In this document: positions 43,910 to 53,214 of the stretch, piece by piece | How the letters are laid out: every line of letters starts with the position of its first letter | Numbering within the stretch: position 1 is the stretch's first letter | Source: Kocuria sp. | Lineage (GTDB): Bacteria; Actinomycetota; Actinomycetes; Actinomycetales; Micrococcaceae | Length of the DNA stretch: 64,000 bases | Direction: 5' to 3' | Assembly (NCBI RefSeq): GCF_030538595.1 | Contig: NZ_JAUNTS010000005.1 | Span: 62,001 to 126,000 of the forward strand | Made by a program: the position numbers and the translations under genes | The notes under the pieces: generated by a model | The model's database searches: none | What the model saw: only the letters and a program-made list of their open reading frames with translations | What the model was told of the DNA's origin: nothing

Positions 43910-45870
43910 AACTGCTCCCCCGTGCTCAGCACGCGCTGGGCGGCATCATGGATGGTTCCCGCAGGCGGGTCCTGGAGGATGGTGAGGCGTTCCAACCACG
44001 GTTCTTCCAGGGATTGCACCAGTTCACGCAGTCTGATCTCCAGATCCTTACGGGCTTTTTCTGCCAACCGGCGCACTCCGTCCTCACCGAAGACGGCTTC
44101 CAGCAATTTGGTGCCGACCACGCCGGAGGCACCGGCAATACCGATTTCGGCCCCGGTGAGACCGGCAGACATGGAGAACACGGTGATCATCAAGGCCACG
44201 GTCACCACGTTGAGTCCGATGGAGAGCACTCTGGCCTGGGTCCGTTTACCTGCGCCCTCCCGTTGAATCAGCTCCATCACGTCGGTTTGCCACGCTCGGA
44301 TCATGGCCGCGGAACGCTCCGGAGTGTCCTCCGGCAACTTTCCAAGGTCTTGGTCCCCCAGCAAAGCACGGCCAGCTCGTTCGGAACGCCAACGGCGTTG
44401 CGCGTTCTCCCCGGCCTTGGCCAGTTCCTCCACGATCACGGCCTGCAACCCGGTTTCCAGCGCCTGCTCCACCTGAACCTCGGGGGCGGGTTTGCCGCGC
44501 AAGGCCGATCCCAACCGGTCCCGCAGCCGCCCAATACGCGCTTCCACCGAACGGAAGAACTCACCGGTACCCACAAAGTCTTGCCAGCGGGCCAGGACTT
44601 CGTCCCGCAACAAGGAACCGTCCTTGGTGGAGGCGATGATTTCTTGCAGGGCTCGTTCGTGGGCTTCCACCACGTCCGCGCGCAACTGTCCGGTCACGGT
44701 GTGCTGCGCCGCCACGTCCTCTGCAATCTCCGTCCCGTGCTGGGCCACCTGACGCAGGGCTCCGCCCACGGTACGCCGTGCCACCTCAGCACGGGCCAGC
44801 GAGTCTGCAGCCAGGTCATTGAGCCAGGTGCGCAGCGGTTCCACCACACCGGCGGGCAGCATCCCTGCGGCGTTGAGCGGCGCTTCCGGGACCACGAAAA
44901 TTGGGGCTTGGCCCAGTCCGTGATCGGCCAACATACGCTGGAGATCCGGCACTATTTCACCGTCAACCCCCTGCGGAACCCGGTCCAGGATCACTGCCAC
45001 CGTGATGTCCCGTGTACCGGCCTCCACCAAAAGCTCCCACGGCACGGCATCCGCATACCTGTTGGCGGTTGTGGTGAACAGCCACAGATCGGCAGCAGCC
45101 AGCAGTTGATTGGCCAGTTTCCGGTTCTGCTCGGAGACAGAGTCGATGTCCGGGGCATCCAGCAATGCCACCCCCCGGTGCAGGCCATCGTCAGCCAGCA
45201 ACACCAAACTTTGGACAGCCTCCTGAGCCCCGTCATGAGTCAGTGAACCATCCACCGTGGAACGTTGCACGGCAGGTGCCGTTGAAGCCAGTTGACCGCG
45301 GACTCGGGCCAGGTGTGGCAGCACACGGGTTCCCTCAAAAGCGTTGGCATCAAGCGGGTGATGGATCAGCATGGGTTGCCGCGTGGTGGGGCGGACGGCG
45401 CCGGCGCGTGTCACGGGGCGTCCGATCAAGGCATTCACCAGCGTTGACTTACCCGCGCCGGTGGAACCACCCACCACGGCCAAGAGGGGTGCATCCAGAG
45501 ATTTCACCCGGGGAAGCACGTAATCCTCAATTTGAGCCAGTGTCCGGCGCACGGCCTCACGCCCGGCCTCAGCGCCGGGGGTTTCCAACGGTAGTTCGGT
45601 GCGGACCAGCAGGTCTCTGAGATCTTCCACCGCCAGGGCTGTGGCTTCCGCCCCACCCTCCGGGCGAGCGCGTGAGGCCGTGGGCGGCGTCGTCGTTGCT
45701 GGTTCCGTCACCCCCGTGGCATCCGAGGCGGAGATGGCACCGGCCGTTGCACCGGCCCATGGAAGGTGCGCAGGCTGGGGTGGTCGCCCGCTGGGTGCGG
45801 CTGGGCCTGCCGTGCGGGGGGAGCCCTGCGGGTCCAGCTCATGATCAGATGTGCTCACAGAGTTCATCAT
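43906..45870 (-). CDS. Dynamin-like membrane GTPase, first of a pair
   Basis: A 654-residue GTPase with a long Pro/Ala/Thr-rich disordered N-terminus (1-75). It has P-loop GGSTGAGKST (133-142), the switch I Thr in RPTTRQP, G3 LLDAPDIDS, and a G4-like position reading VILDRVP instead of NKxD, so guanine specificity is uncertain. The helical stalk (about 370-540) contains an assembly-like coiled region, and hydrophobic segments lie at about 545-590. The C-terminus is amphipathic. It pairs with the overlapping downstream GTPase; unequal partners of this kind form heteromeric membrane-fission or fusion machines in other bacteria. Confidence 0.8.
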   Translation of the reverse strand: MMNSVSTSDHELDPQGSPRTAGPAAPSGRPPQPAHLPWAGATAGAISASDATGVTEPATTTPPTASRARPEGGAEATALAVEDLRDLLVRTELPLETPGAEAGREAVRRTLAQIEDYVLPRVKSLDAPLLAVVGGSTGAGKSTLVNALIGRPVTRAGAVRPTTRQPMLIHHPLDANAFEGTRVLPHLARVRGQLASTAPAVQRSTVDGSLTHDGAQEAVQSLVLLADDGLHRGVALLDAPDIDSVSEQNRKLANQLLAAADLWLFTTTANRYADAVPWELLVEAGTRDITVAVILDRVPQGVDGEIVPDLQRMLADHGLGQAPIFVVPEAPLNAAGMLPAGVVEPLRTWLNDLAADSLARAEVARRTVGGALRQVAQHGTEIAEDVAAQHTVTGQLRADVVEAHERALQEIIASTKDGSLLRDEVLARWQDFVGTGEFFRSVEARIGRLRDRLGSALRGKPAPEVQVEQALETGLQAVIVEELAKAGENAQRRWRSERAGRALLGDQDLGKLPEDTPERSAAMIRAWQTDVMELIQREGAGKRTQARVLSIGLNVVTVALMITVFSMSAGLTGAEIGIAGASGVVGTKLLEAVFGEDGVRRLAEKARKDLEIRLRELVQSLEEPWLERLTILQDPPAGTIHDAAQRVLSTGEQL

Positions 45871-45915
45871 GCCTCATCACCGGGTACCAGCGGGGTGCCT
45901 TCGGTACCCAAACAC

Positions 45916-45953
45916 AACATGCCCGGGACATCCGTGGATGTCCCGGGCATGTT
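45916..45953 (-). terminator. Terminator of the tRNA-Gln/Glu/Glu unit
   Basis: Arms 45916-45933 and 45936-45953 are perfect 18-base reverse complements (AACATGCCCGGG...), 10 bases after the last tRNA. It is also placed to stop anything reading toward the GTPase genes. Confidence 0.85.
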
Positions 45954-45962
45954 CCTCGGTGG

Positions 45963-46035
45963 TGACCCCAACCGGATTCGAACCGGTGTTGCCGCCGTGA
46001 GAGGGCGGAGTACTAGGCCGCTATACGATGGGGCC
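45963..46035 (-). tRNA. tRNA-Glu (CTC), distal copy
   Basis: A 73-base cloverleaf with acceptor GGCCCCA/TGGGGTC, anticodon CTC in a CCGCC/GGCGG stem, and T-arm GGTTCGAATCC. The next three bases are CCA, so the 3' end is encoded. The mature sequence is identical to the other copy at 46130-46202. Confidence 0.96.
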
Positions 46036-46129
46036 GAGGTTGGCCGATGAACGTTCAGCCGGACGCTCCCAAACACATTGGGAGACACCACAGACCGCAG
46101 GATGCGTGTCTGTGGAAGATGTAGCGGAG

Positions 46130-46202
46130 TGACCCCAACCGGATTCGAACCGGTGTTGCCGCCGTGAGAGGGCGGAGTACTAGGCCGCTATACGATGGGG
46201 CC
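46130..46202 (-). tRNA. tRNA-Glu (CTC), proximal copy
   Basis: Same 73-base sequence as the distal copy (anticodon CTC). It starts one base after the end of tRNA-Gln, and CCA is not encoded (CTC follows the discriminator). A 94-base spacer separates the two copies. Confidence 0.96.
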
Positions 46203-46203
46203 G

Positions 46204-46275
46204 CTGGGGTACCAGGACTCGAACCTAGAATGACGGTACCAGAAACCGTTGTGTTGCCAATTACACCATACCCCA
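46204..46275 (-). tRNA. tRNA-Gln (CTG)
   Basis: A 72-base cloverleaf with acceptor TGGGGTA/TACCCCA, anticodon loop TTTCTGGT (anticodon CTG) and T-arm GGTTCGAGTCC. It is the first gene of the tRNA unit downstream of gltX. In actinobacteria this tRNA is normally charged with Glu by GltX and amidated by GatCAB. Confidence 0.96.
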
Positions 46276-46333
46276 CTGCACACGTGGCCTTCGGGCTCAA
46301 CAAAAACCCACCGGCTGCGCGCAACGAGCAGAA

Positions 46334-46362
46334 ACTATACCTCTCCGCATGGGGCCCGGCAA
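46334..46362 (-). promoter_or_regulatory. Promoter of the tRNA-Gln/Glu unit (TTGCCG-17-TATAGT)
   Basis: -35 TTGCCG (46357-46362) and -10 TATAGT (46334-46339) are separated by exactly 17 bases. The predicted start is about 52 bases before tRNA-Gln. The -35 lies inside the gltX terminator hairpin. Confidence 0.65.
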
Positions 46363-46376
46363 ATCATCCGGGCCCC
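46351..46376 (-). terminator. Terminator hairpin of gltX
   Basis: Bases 46351-46359 and 46368-46376 form a perfect GGGGCCCGG stem around an 8-base loop, extended by GCAT/ATGC outside a small bulge. It is 34 bases past the gltX stop and overlaps the tRNA promoter. Confidence 0.75.
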
Positions 46377-46410
46377 GTCATGCGGATTGTGAGGGTGACT
46401 ACACGGGGAC

Positions 46411-48006
46411 TCAAGACTGAGCGCTGAGCCGGGCTTCCAACAGCGCGCCCAACATGTCCAGCCGAGCCAGGGCAGCCTCCTTGCCCAGAATCTCCAGGGA
46501 TTCAAACAACGGCGGGGAGACCTGACGCCCGGACACCGCAACACGCGCCGGCCCAAAAGCCAATCGCGGCTTGATACCCAAATCCTCCACCAAGGCTTGC
46601 CGAAGTGCCGCCTGAACATTCTCCGTGGTGAACTCGTCCACAGATTCCAAGGCGGCACGGGCCGCCGCCAAAACCTGCGGGGCGTTCTCCTTCAGTTTGC
46701 CCACCGCTTGCTCGTCGTAATTGAGCACCTGATCGCGCAGGAACAGGAAGCCCAGCATGGGAACCGCATCCGCCAGCAGATCCATGCGGGTCTGCACCAG
46801 GGGTGCCGCAGCATCCAGAATCTGATTCTCCCGCTCGGACAGGTCCCGGCCCAGCACTCCCCCGGATTGCAAGTAGGGGATCAACCGATTGCGGAACTCT
46901 TGCGGCTCCAACGCGCGGATGTGATCGCCGTTGATGGCTGTGGCCTTCTTGAGGTCAAAGCGGGCTGGATTTGCCAGGACATCGTGCACGTCAAAGGCAT
47001 CCACAAATTCTTGCTGGCTGAAAATGTCCTGGTCTGCCGACAACGACCAACCCAGCAAGGCCAGATAGTTCAGCAGCCCCTCCGGGATGAAGCCGGCATC
47101 ACGCAGGTTGAACAGGCTGGATTCCGGATCACGCTTGGAGAGCTTCTTGTTGCCCTCCCCCATCACGTACGGGAGGTGCCCGAACTCCGGCACTCGCTCA
47201 GCCACCCCCACCGCCACCAGCGCGCGGTACAGCGCAATCTGGCGCGGGGTGGAGGAGAGCAGGTCTTCACCGCGCAGCACGTGAGTGATGCGCATCAGGG
47301 CATCGTCCACCGGGTTGACCAGGGTGTAGAGCGGCTTGCCATTGGCGCGCACGACGACGAAGTCGGGGACCGAACCCGCCCCGAACGTGATCTGGCCACG
47401 GACCAAGTCCGTGAAGGTGATGTCCTCATCTGGCATCCGCAATCGCAGCACGGGCTCGCGCCCCTCCGCGCGGAAGGCTTCCACCTGCTCCGGTGTGAGT
47501 TCACGGTCAAAGTTGTCGTAACCCAACTTGGGGTCACGCCCTGCAGCCTTGTGCCGAGCCTCCACCTCATCCGGTGTTGAGTAGGACTCGTAAATGGCTC
47601 CGGCATCCTTGAGTTTGGTGATGACCTCTCGGTAGATCTCACCGCGCTGGGACTGCCGGTATGGTTCGTGCGGTCCGCCCACAGTCACGCCTTCATCCCA
47701 GGTGATCCCCAACCAGTCAAGGGCTTCCAACAGCTGGTTGAAGGATTCCTCCGAGTCCCGGGCGGCGTCCGTGTCTTCAATCCGGAAAATCAGCTTGCCC
47801 CCCGTGTGCCGTGCGTAGGCCCAGTTGAACAAAGCGGTGCGGACCAAGCCAACGTGTGGTGTCCCCGTGGGGGATGGGCAGAACCGGACACGAACATCGC
47901 TGCCCCGGGCTTCAGCCGCACCAGTGGCAGCAGCCTGAGCCGAGGTGGGAACAACGTGGTCCACGGGATGTGACGTGGAGGAGCTGACATTGTGGTTTTC
48001 AGTCAT
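46411..48006 (-). CDS. gltX: Glutamyl-tRNA synthetase (probably non-discriminating)
   Basis: A 531-residue class I synthetase. The HIGH-type motif is HVGL (51-54) in [34 protein letters not shown] follows, and the KMSKS-type loop is [10 protein letters not shown] (about 285). The C-terminal helical anticodon domain is intact. The first 37 residues are a low-complexity extension. Actinobacterial GltX usually charges both tRNA-Glu and tRNA-Gln, and genes for both lie immediately downstream. The gene is separated from the FAH-family gene by 127 bases. Confidence 0.96.
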   Translation of the reverse strand: MTENHNVSSSTSHPVDHVVPTSAQAAATGAAEARGSDVRVRFCPSPTGTPHVGLVRTALFNWAYARHTGGKLIFRIEDTDAARDSEESFNQLLEALDWLGITWDEGVTVGGPHEPYRQSQRGEIYREVITKLKDAGAIYESYSTPDEVEARHKAAGRDPKLGYDNFDRELTPEQVEAFRAEGREPVLRLRMPDEDITFTDLVRGQITFGAGSVPDFVVVRANGKPLYTLVNPVDDALMRITHVLRGEDLLSSTPRQIALYRALVAVGVAERVPEFGHLPYVMGEGNKKLSKRDPESSLFNLRDAGFIPEGLLNYLALLGWSLSADQDIFSQQEFVDAFDVHDVLANPARFDLKKATAINGDHIRALEPQEFRNRLIPYLQSGGVLGRDLSERENQILDAAAPLVQTRMDLLADAVPMLGFLFLRDQVLNYDEQAVGKLKENAPQVLAAARAALESVDEFTTENVQAALRQALVEDLGIKPRLAFGPARVAVSGRQVSPPLFESLEILGKEAALARLDMLGALLEARLSAQS

Positions 48007-48133
48007 GACGTGAGTAAATCCTTACGATCCGTCAGCGGGGAACACGCTTGTGGGCGTTTCCGCCGGATACATGGCGAATAAATGGGTTGAACAGAATTAC
48101 AGGGGTGGACCCTTCTGGCAGCGGTCCGCGCCG

Positions 48134-48910
48134 TCAGCGGCGCAGAAGGGTGGCCAACGTACCGATGCCTTCCACCTGAACTTCAAGGCGGTCACCCTCA
48201 TCAACGGTGCCAACTCCTGCCGGCGTACCCGTGAGGATCACATCACCGGGCAGCAACGTGAACGCGCTGGATACATAGGCAATCAAGTCGGCCACCCCAA
48301 AGATCATGTCTGCGGTGGTGCCATCCTGCTTGATCTCTCCATTGACGGAGGACCGTACGGAGAGATCGGCAACGTCCAGCTCGGTCTCAATCCACGGCCC
48401 CAGGGGGCAGGCACCGTCAAACCCCTTGGCGCGCGCCCATTGGTTGTCCGTGCGCTGCGCGTCCCGCGCTGTCAGGTCATTGGCACAGGTGTAGCCGAAG
48501 ATCACGTCATCCACCTGGTCCACCGGGACGTCCTTGCAGATTCTCCCGATCACCACGGCCAACTCAGCCTCGTAGGAAACTTCCTCGGTCCAAGCGGGCA
48601 AGGTCACGGGATCGCCCGGGCCCGTCACGGAGGTGTTGGGCTTGAAGAACAGCAGGGGGCTGCTGGGCAGTTCATTGCCCATCTCCTTGGCGTGCTCAGC
48701 GTAGTTCCGGCCCACGCACACCACCTTGGACCGTGGGATGACCGGAGCCAACAACCGCACGTCCTCCAGGGGCCAGGACTGCCCCTCCACCGGTTGGATG
48801 CCGTTGAAGAATGGGTCACCCACCAGGGGGATCACCACTGCTTGGCTGTCCTCCCCCTGCACCACGCCGTAGTGAATCTGGTCATCTGCAGTGAATCGGG
48901 CAATACGCAT
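48134..48910 (-). CDS. Fumarylacetoacetate hydrolase (FAH) family protein
   Basis: A 258-residue FAH-fold enzyme acting on 2-keto/enol acids. The conserved core has VCVGRNYAEHAKEMG, LFFKPNTSVTGPGDPV, the metal ligands in YEAELAVVIG and TCANDLTARDAQ, and DVILTGTPAGVG. Candidate activities are acylpyruvate hydrolase or oxaloacetate decarboxylase/tautomerase. It commonly sits between ilvE and gltX in this family of bacteria. ATG 48910 is supported by TAGCCT exactly six bases upstream. Confidence 0.88.
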   Translation of the reverse strand: MRIARFTADDQIHYGVVQGEDSQAVVIPLVGDPFFNGIQPVEGQSWPLEDVRLLAPVIPRSKVVCVGRNYAEHAKEMGNELPSSPLLFFKPNTSVTGPGDPVTLPAWTEEVSYEAELAVVIGRICKDVPVDQVDDVIFGYTCANDLTARDAQRTDNQWARAKGFDGACPLGPWIETELDVADLSVRSSVNGEIKQDGTTADMIFGVADLIAYVSSAFTLLPGDVILTGTPAGVGTVDEGDRLEVQVEGIGTLATLLRR

Positions 48911-48916
48911 GTCTTT

Positions 48917-48922
48917 AGGCTA
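48917..48922 (-). promoter_or_regulatory. -10 element (TAGCCT), leaderless promoter of the FAH-family gene
   Basis: TAGCCT ends six bases before ATG 48910. No ribosome-binding site is present. Confidence 0.45.
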
Positions 48923-49013
48923 ATGCTGTTCGGGAAGTGGTGCGCGCCGGGTTGGTGAGTCGGGTGCCGTGTCAGACCAGCATTCTGCGAACACAGGCTG
49001 GCAGCCGCCCAAC

Positions 49014-50111
49014 TCAGGCCAGCTGAGTCAGCCAACCGTGACGGTCCTCACCCTTACCGGTTTGCAGGTCCAGCAACTCTTCACGCAGAGACAGAGTGAC
49101 TTCACCGGGTTGAGCATCCTCCGGGCCGATGGTCTCGGTGTCACTGATCAGACGCCCCACCGGGGAAATCACGGCTGCGGTGCCGCAGGCAAACACCTCC
49201 GTGAGCCGTCCGGAGTTCGCACCGTTACGCCACTCATCCAATGTGAAGGGCCGCTCCTCCACGGTCAGGCCGCGGTCTTGGGCCAACTGGATGATGGATT
49301 CTCGGGTCACACCTTCCAGAATGGTGCCGGTCAATTCGGGGGTGACCAACGTGCCGTCGTCGAAAACAAAAAACACGTTCATGCCGCCGAGCTCTTCAAT
49401 GGCGTGGTCTCGATCGGGATCGGTGAAAATCACCTGCTGGCAGCCGTGAGCATTGCCCTCCATCTGGGCAATCAGGGACGCGGCGTAATTTCCACCGCAC
49501 TTGGCATCACCGGTGCCTCCACGGCCGGCGCGTGCCCAGTTCTTGGACAACCAGATGTCCACGGCGGTGGCCTCACCAAAGTAGTTGCCTGCCGGGGAGG
49601 CGATCACGGAGAACAGCACCTCCCGGGAGGGCCGCACCCCCAGGAACGACTCGGTGGCGATCATGAAGGGACGCAGGTACAAGGATTGTCCCTCGCCGGA
49701 AGGCACCCAGCTCTTGTCCTGGCCCACCAATGTCTGGAGGGACTCCAAGAACAGTTCTTCGGGCAGCGTTGGCAGCGCCATGCGGGTGGCGGAGCGGTTG
49801 ATACGGGCGGCGTTCTTCTCGGGACGGAAGGTCCACACCGAGCCGTCGTCGTGCTTGTACGCCTTCAGCCCCTCAAAAACCTCCTGACCGTAGTGCAGCA
49901 CCGCAGCCGCTGGATCCAGGGTCAGCGGTCCGTAAGGAACCAGGGCGGGCTGCCCCCACTGCCCCGTGCCCTCCTCCACATTGCCGTTCCACAGAATCTG
50001 GATCATGTGATCGGTGAAGTGCTGGCCAAAGCCCGGAGAGCTCAGAATCTGCTCGCGCTCTTCGTCCGAGAGTGCGTTCGGGTTGAGCTGCTTGGTGAAT
50101 GCGGTGGTCAC
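49014..50111 (-). CDS. ilvE: Branched-chain amino acid aminotransferase
   Basis: A 365-residue fold-type IV PLP enzyme that performs the last step of Val/Leu/Ile synthesis. It has YGQEVFEGLKAYKHDDGSV, the PLP Lys in DAKCGGNYAAS (about residue 203), and EVFACGTAAVISPVG near the C-terminus. GTG 50111 is chosen because GGAAGAG lies seven bases upstream; an in-frame ATG 31 codons earlier reads through a non-conserved basic stretch. The 153 bases before it, after leuB, hold no terminator that I can see. Confidence 0.95.
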   Translation of the reverse strand: MTTAFTKQLNPNALSDEEREQILSSPGFGQHFTDHMIQILWNGNVEEGTGQWGQPALVPYGPLTLDPAAAVLHYGQEVFEGLKAYKHDDGSVWTFRPEKNAARINRSATRMALPTLPEELFLESLQTLVGQDKSWVPSGEGQSLYLRPFMIATESFLGVRPSREVLFSVIASPAGNYFGEATAVDIWLSKNWARAGRGGTGDAKCGGNYAASLIAQMEGNAHGCQQVIFTDPDRDHAIEELGGMNVFFVFDDGTLVTPELTGTILEGVTRESIIQLAQDRGLTVEERPFTLDEWRNGANSGRLTEVFACGTAAVISPVGRLISDTETIGPEDAQPGEVTLSLREELLDLQTGKGEDRHGWLTQLA

Positions 50112-50264
50112 GGTGGTCTCTTCCACGTTGATGTGTGTGCTCTGTGAGGGTCTCGCGTGCACTGACTCGGGTCGATGTCTCCCACCGCCCGCTTGAGCCC
50201 GCACAGGAGCCGGGTGTTACTCATGCAGCCTACGCAATGGCAGCGCACGCTGAGGGAAACGGCG

Positions 50265-51374
50265 CTAGTTCCCCAGGGCCGCCACGACGTCGTCGCCGAT
50301 CTGTGCCGTGCTGCGGGCGAGAGATCCGTTGGTCTCCAGATCGCTGCGCACAGCGGTCCTGATCTGCTCCGCCTGCTGGGGGTGCCCCAGATGGTCCAGC
50401 ATCATGGCAGCGGCCAGGATGCTGGCCACAGGGTTGGCAATCTGCTGACCGGCAATGTCCGGGGCCGAGCCGTGGACGGGCTCGAACATGGAGGGCGCCG
50501 TGCGGTCGGCATTGATGTTGCCGCACGGCGCCAAGCCGATTCCGCCGGTGATGGCTCCGGCCAGGTCCGTGATGATGTCTCCGAACAAATTGTCCGTGAC
50601 CAGGACGTCGAACCGGGCGGGGTCCGTGGTCATGAAGATGGTGACTGCATCCACGTGCAGGTAATCCACGGTCACCTCCGGGTACTCAGCGGCAATCTTG
50701 TTGACGGTGCGCTGGTACAGGTGACCCGCGTTGACCAGCACGTTGTGTTTGTGAACCAGCGTGAGCTTTTTCCGGTCACGGCTGTTGGCCAGTTCAAAGG
50801 CAAAACGCACCAGGCGCTGCACGCCGTGAGCGGTGTTCAGAGAAACTTCCGTGGCAATTTCCTGGTCCGTGCCGTGGCGCAGCACTCCCCCGTTACCCGC
50901 GTACGGACCTTCCGTACCTTCCCGCACGACGACGAAGTCGATCTCCCCCGGATCCCGCAGCGGGGAGATCGCCCCGGGGAACAGCTCGGAGGGCCGCAGA
51001 TTGATGTAGTGATCCAAGCTGAAGCGAAGTTTGAGCAGAATCTCCCGTTCAATCAGCCCGGAGGGAATGCGGCTGTCCCCGGGGGCTGCTCCCACGGCGC
51101 CAAAAAGAATGGCGTCATGGTCCCGAATCTGCTCCAGTGTCTCTTCCGTCAGGGTTTCCCCCGTGGCAAGCCAATGCTCCGCACCCAGCTGGAAATCCTG
51201 GGTGCTCAGCGTGATTCCGGCGGGTTCACACACGGCGTGTAACACCTTCTGCGCCTCAGCCACCACCTCCGGGCCAATTCCATCCCCCGCCACCACCGCA
51301 ATACGGTGATGGGAGGTTGCGGAGTCGGAGAGGTTGGACGCTGCGGGGGTGGCCGGGGTGCTCTGCTCGCTCAT
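50265..51374 (-). CDS. leuB: 3-isopropylmalate dehydrogenase
   Basis: A 369-residue NAD-dependent beta-decarboxylating dehydrogenase of leucine synthesis. It has [18 protein letters not shown], FLLREnot-type substrate loop variants ([26 protein letters not shown]), the catalytic Tyr/Lys region and [15 protein letters not shown], with [16 protein letters not shown] near the C-terminus. ATG 51374 is favoured over 51407 because TACAGT lies seven bases upstream and the residues between are not conserved. It follows metG by 86 bases. Confidence 0.94.
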   Translation of the reverse strand: MSEQSTPATPAASNLSDSATSHHRIAVVAGDGIGPEVVAEAQKVLHAVCEPAGITLSTQDFQLGAEHWLATGETLTEETLEQIRDHDAILFGAVGAAPGDSRIPSGLIEREILLKLRFSLDHYINLRPSELFPGAISPLRDPGEIDFVVVREGTEGPYAGNGGVLRHGTDQEIATEVSLNTAHGVQRLVRFAFELANSRDRKKLTLVHKHNVLVNAGHLYQRTVNKIAAEYPEVTVDYLHVDAVTIFMTTDPARFDVLVTDNLFGDIITDLAGAITGGIGLAPCGNINADRTAPSMFEPVHGSAPDIAGQQIANPVASILAAAMMLDHLGHPQQAEQIRTAVRSDLETNGSLARSTAQIGDDVVAALGN

Positions 51375-51381
51375 GATGGAG

Positions 51382-51387
51382 ACTGTA
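51382..51387 (-). promoter_or_regulatory. -10 element (TACAGT), probable leaderless promoter of leuB
   Basis: TACAGT ends seven bases before ATG 51374. No ribosome-binding site is visible. Confidence 0.4.
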
Positions 51388-51460
51388 CGTTGAGAGCCAG
51401 ATCTCATCCCACATGGCGGATCAAGTTCTCACTATTCGGACCTGGGTGCTGGCCTCACGG

Positions 51461-53047
51461 TCAGCCCTTCAAGGCATCCGGTTCCTCATACCGCGGGAAC
51501 ACGGGGGTGGGTTTGGGCAGCGCCGTTCCGGGCTGGATCCGCTCAGCAATGGCGCTGAACTCTCGCTTCTGCTCCGGCTGGCCCAGAACATCCAGCAGCT
51601 TGGCTGCGGAATCTGGCATGAACGGCTGAATCAGCAGAGCCACCACCCGGACCACTTCCAGGGTGGTCCACAACACCGTCTGCATGCGCTCCGGATCGGT
51701 CTTGCGCAAGACCCACGGCTCCTGTGCGGTGAAGTACCGGTTGCAATCGGCCACCACCCGCCAGATGGCTTCCAGCGCGCGGTGGAACTGCAGGCCGTTG
51801 AAGGCCTCCCGGACGGGGCCCAACAGGTCATGCGCCGCATCCAGAATGGCGCGATCTTCAGGTGTCAGTTCCCCCATGGCAGGCACTTCACCGGCACAGT
51901 TCTTGGCCACCATGGACAGCGAGCGCTGCGCCAAGTTGCCCAGATCATTGGCCAGGTCCGCGTTGATGCGGCTCACAATGCCGTCATGCGAGTAGGAACC
52001 GTCCTGGCCAAAGGAGACTTCCCGCAGGAGGAAGAACCGCACCGGGTCCAATCCGTACTCGCCGATCAGAGCGTGGGGATCAATCACGTTACCCACGGAC
52101 TTGGACATCTTTTCGCCCTGGTTGTAGAGGAACCCGTGGGCAAAGACCATCTTGGGAAGGGGAAGTCCCGCTGAGAGCAGGAAGGCCGGCCAGTAGACGG
52201 AGTGGAACCGGGCAATGTCCTTGCCGATCACGTGGACATCAGCGGGCCAGAACTTCTGGAACAGTTCGGAGTCCGTGTCCGGGAAGCCCACACCGGTCAG
52301 ATAGTTGGTCAGGGCATCCACCCACACGTACATCACGTGTTCGGGGTCTCCGGGCACCGGAACGCCCCAGTCAAAGGTGGTGCGTGAAATGGAGAGATCG
52401 CGCAGCCCGCTGCGGACGAACTCTGCAATTTCATTGCGCCGAGTGGCTGGGTACAGGAAGCCCTCACGATCGTAAAGTTCCAGCAAACGGTCCTGGTAGG
52501 CCGAAAGCCGGAAGAAGTAGGAGGCCTCCTCCGTCCAGGTCAGTTCGGTTCCGGTCTCCTTGGAGTAGCGCTGGCCATCGGCACGGACTTCCGTTTCGTC
52601 TTCACCGTAAAAGGCTTCATCCCGCACGGAGTACCAGCCGGAGTATGAGTCCAGATAGATGTCTCCGGCTTCTTCCATACGTCGCCATATCTCCTGCGAC
52701 GCCGCGTAGTGATCCTCATCCGTGGTGCGGATGAAGCGATCGTAGGAGATGCCCAGCGCATCATCCATGGCCTTGAAGGCCGCCGCGTTGCGGTCGGCCA
52801 GTTCCTTGGCCGTGATGCCCTCTTTTTCGGCGGTCTGCTGCATCTTCTGTCCGTGCTCATCCGTTCCGGTCAGGAACCGGACGTCGTAGCCGTCCAAGCG
52901 CTTGAAGCGGGCCAGCGTGTCCGTGGCAATGGCCTCATAGGCGTGACCAATGTGGGGGGCGCCGTTGGGGTAGGAGATCGCGGTGGTCACGTAAAACGCG
53001 GGGCGGGCGGCGGATGCAGAAGTTACCTCGGAAGTCACGCGCTCCAT
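51461..53047 (-). CDS. metG: Methionyl-tRNA synthetase
   Basis: A 528-residue class I synthetase. It has [13 protein letters not shown] (HIGH at 32-35), TGTDEHGQK, the Tyr/Trp-rich Met pocket ([13 protein letters not shown]), the KMSKS loop [10 protein letters not shown] (about 310) and a helical anticodon-binding domain. The zinc-knuckle region contains no cysteine pairs, so this is the zinc-free form, without the C-terminal dimerisation domain. ATG 53047 gives MERVTSEV; ATGs 7 and 14 codons upstream are less likely, since the family starts close to [13 protein letters not shown]. Confidence 0.95.
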   Translation of the reverse strand: MERVTSEVTSASAARPAFYVTTAISYPNGAPHIGHAYEAIATDTLARFKRLDGYDVRFLTGTDEHGQKMQQTAEKEGITAKELADRNAAAFKAMDDALGISYDRFIRTTDEDHYAASQEIWRRMEEAGDIYLDSYSGWYSVRDEAFYGEDETEVRADGQRYSKETGTELTWTEEASYFFRLSAYQDRLLELYDREGFLYPATRRNEIAEFVRSGLRDLSISRTTFDWGVPVPGDPEHVMYVWVDALTNYLTGVGFPDTDSELFQKFWPADVHVIGKDIARFHSVYWPAFLLSAGLPLPKMVFAHGFLYNQGEKMSKSVGNVIDPHALIGEYGLDPVRFFLLREVSFGQDGSYSHDGIVSRINADLANDLGNLAQRSLSMVAKNCAGEVPAMGELTPEDRAILDAAHDLLGPVREAFNGLQFHRALEAIWRVVADCNRYFTAQEPWVLRKTDPERMQTVLWTTLEVVRVVALLIQPFMPDSAAKLLDVLGQPEQKREFSAIAERIQPGTALPKPTPVFPRYEEPDALKG

Positions 53048-53125
53048 GGTAACGGGCCAGTTGCGCATCCCGGTCACGTCCGGGGTCACGTACAGGTGGT
53101 CATGAAGTACCGCACCGGCGTCACT

Positions 53126-53153
53126 GATTTACATTCGCAATCTAGGGTGTCAA
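53126..53153 (-). promoter_or_regulatory. Promoter of metG (TTGACA-16-TAAATC)
   Basis: A consensus -35 TTGACA (53148-53153) and -10-like TAAATC (53126-53131) lie 16 bases apart, about 80 bases before metG and divergent from the AIM24 gene. Confidence 0.5.
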
Positions 53154-53214
53154 GCTATGACCGTTCCGCAGGATTCCTCACTGGGAACACCTCATCACCC
53201 GCGAAAGGGACGTC

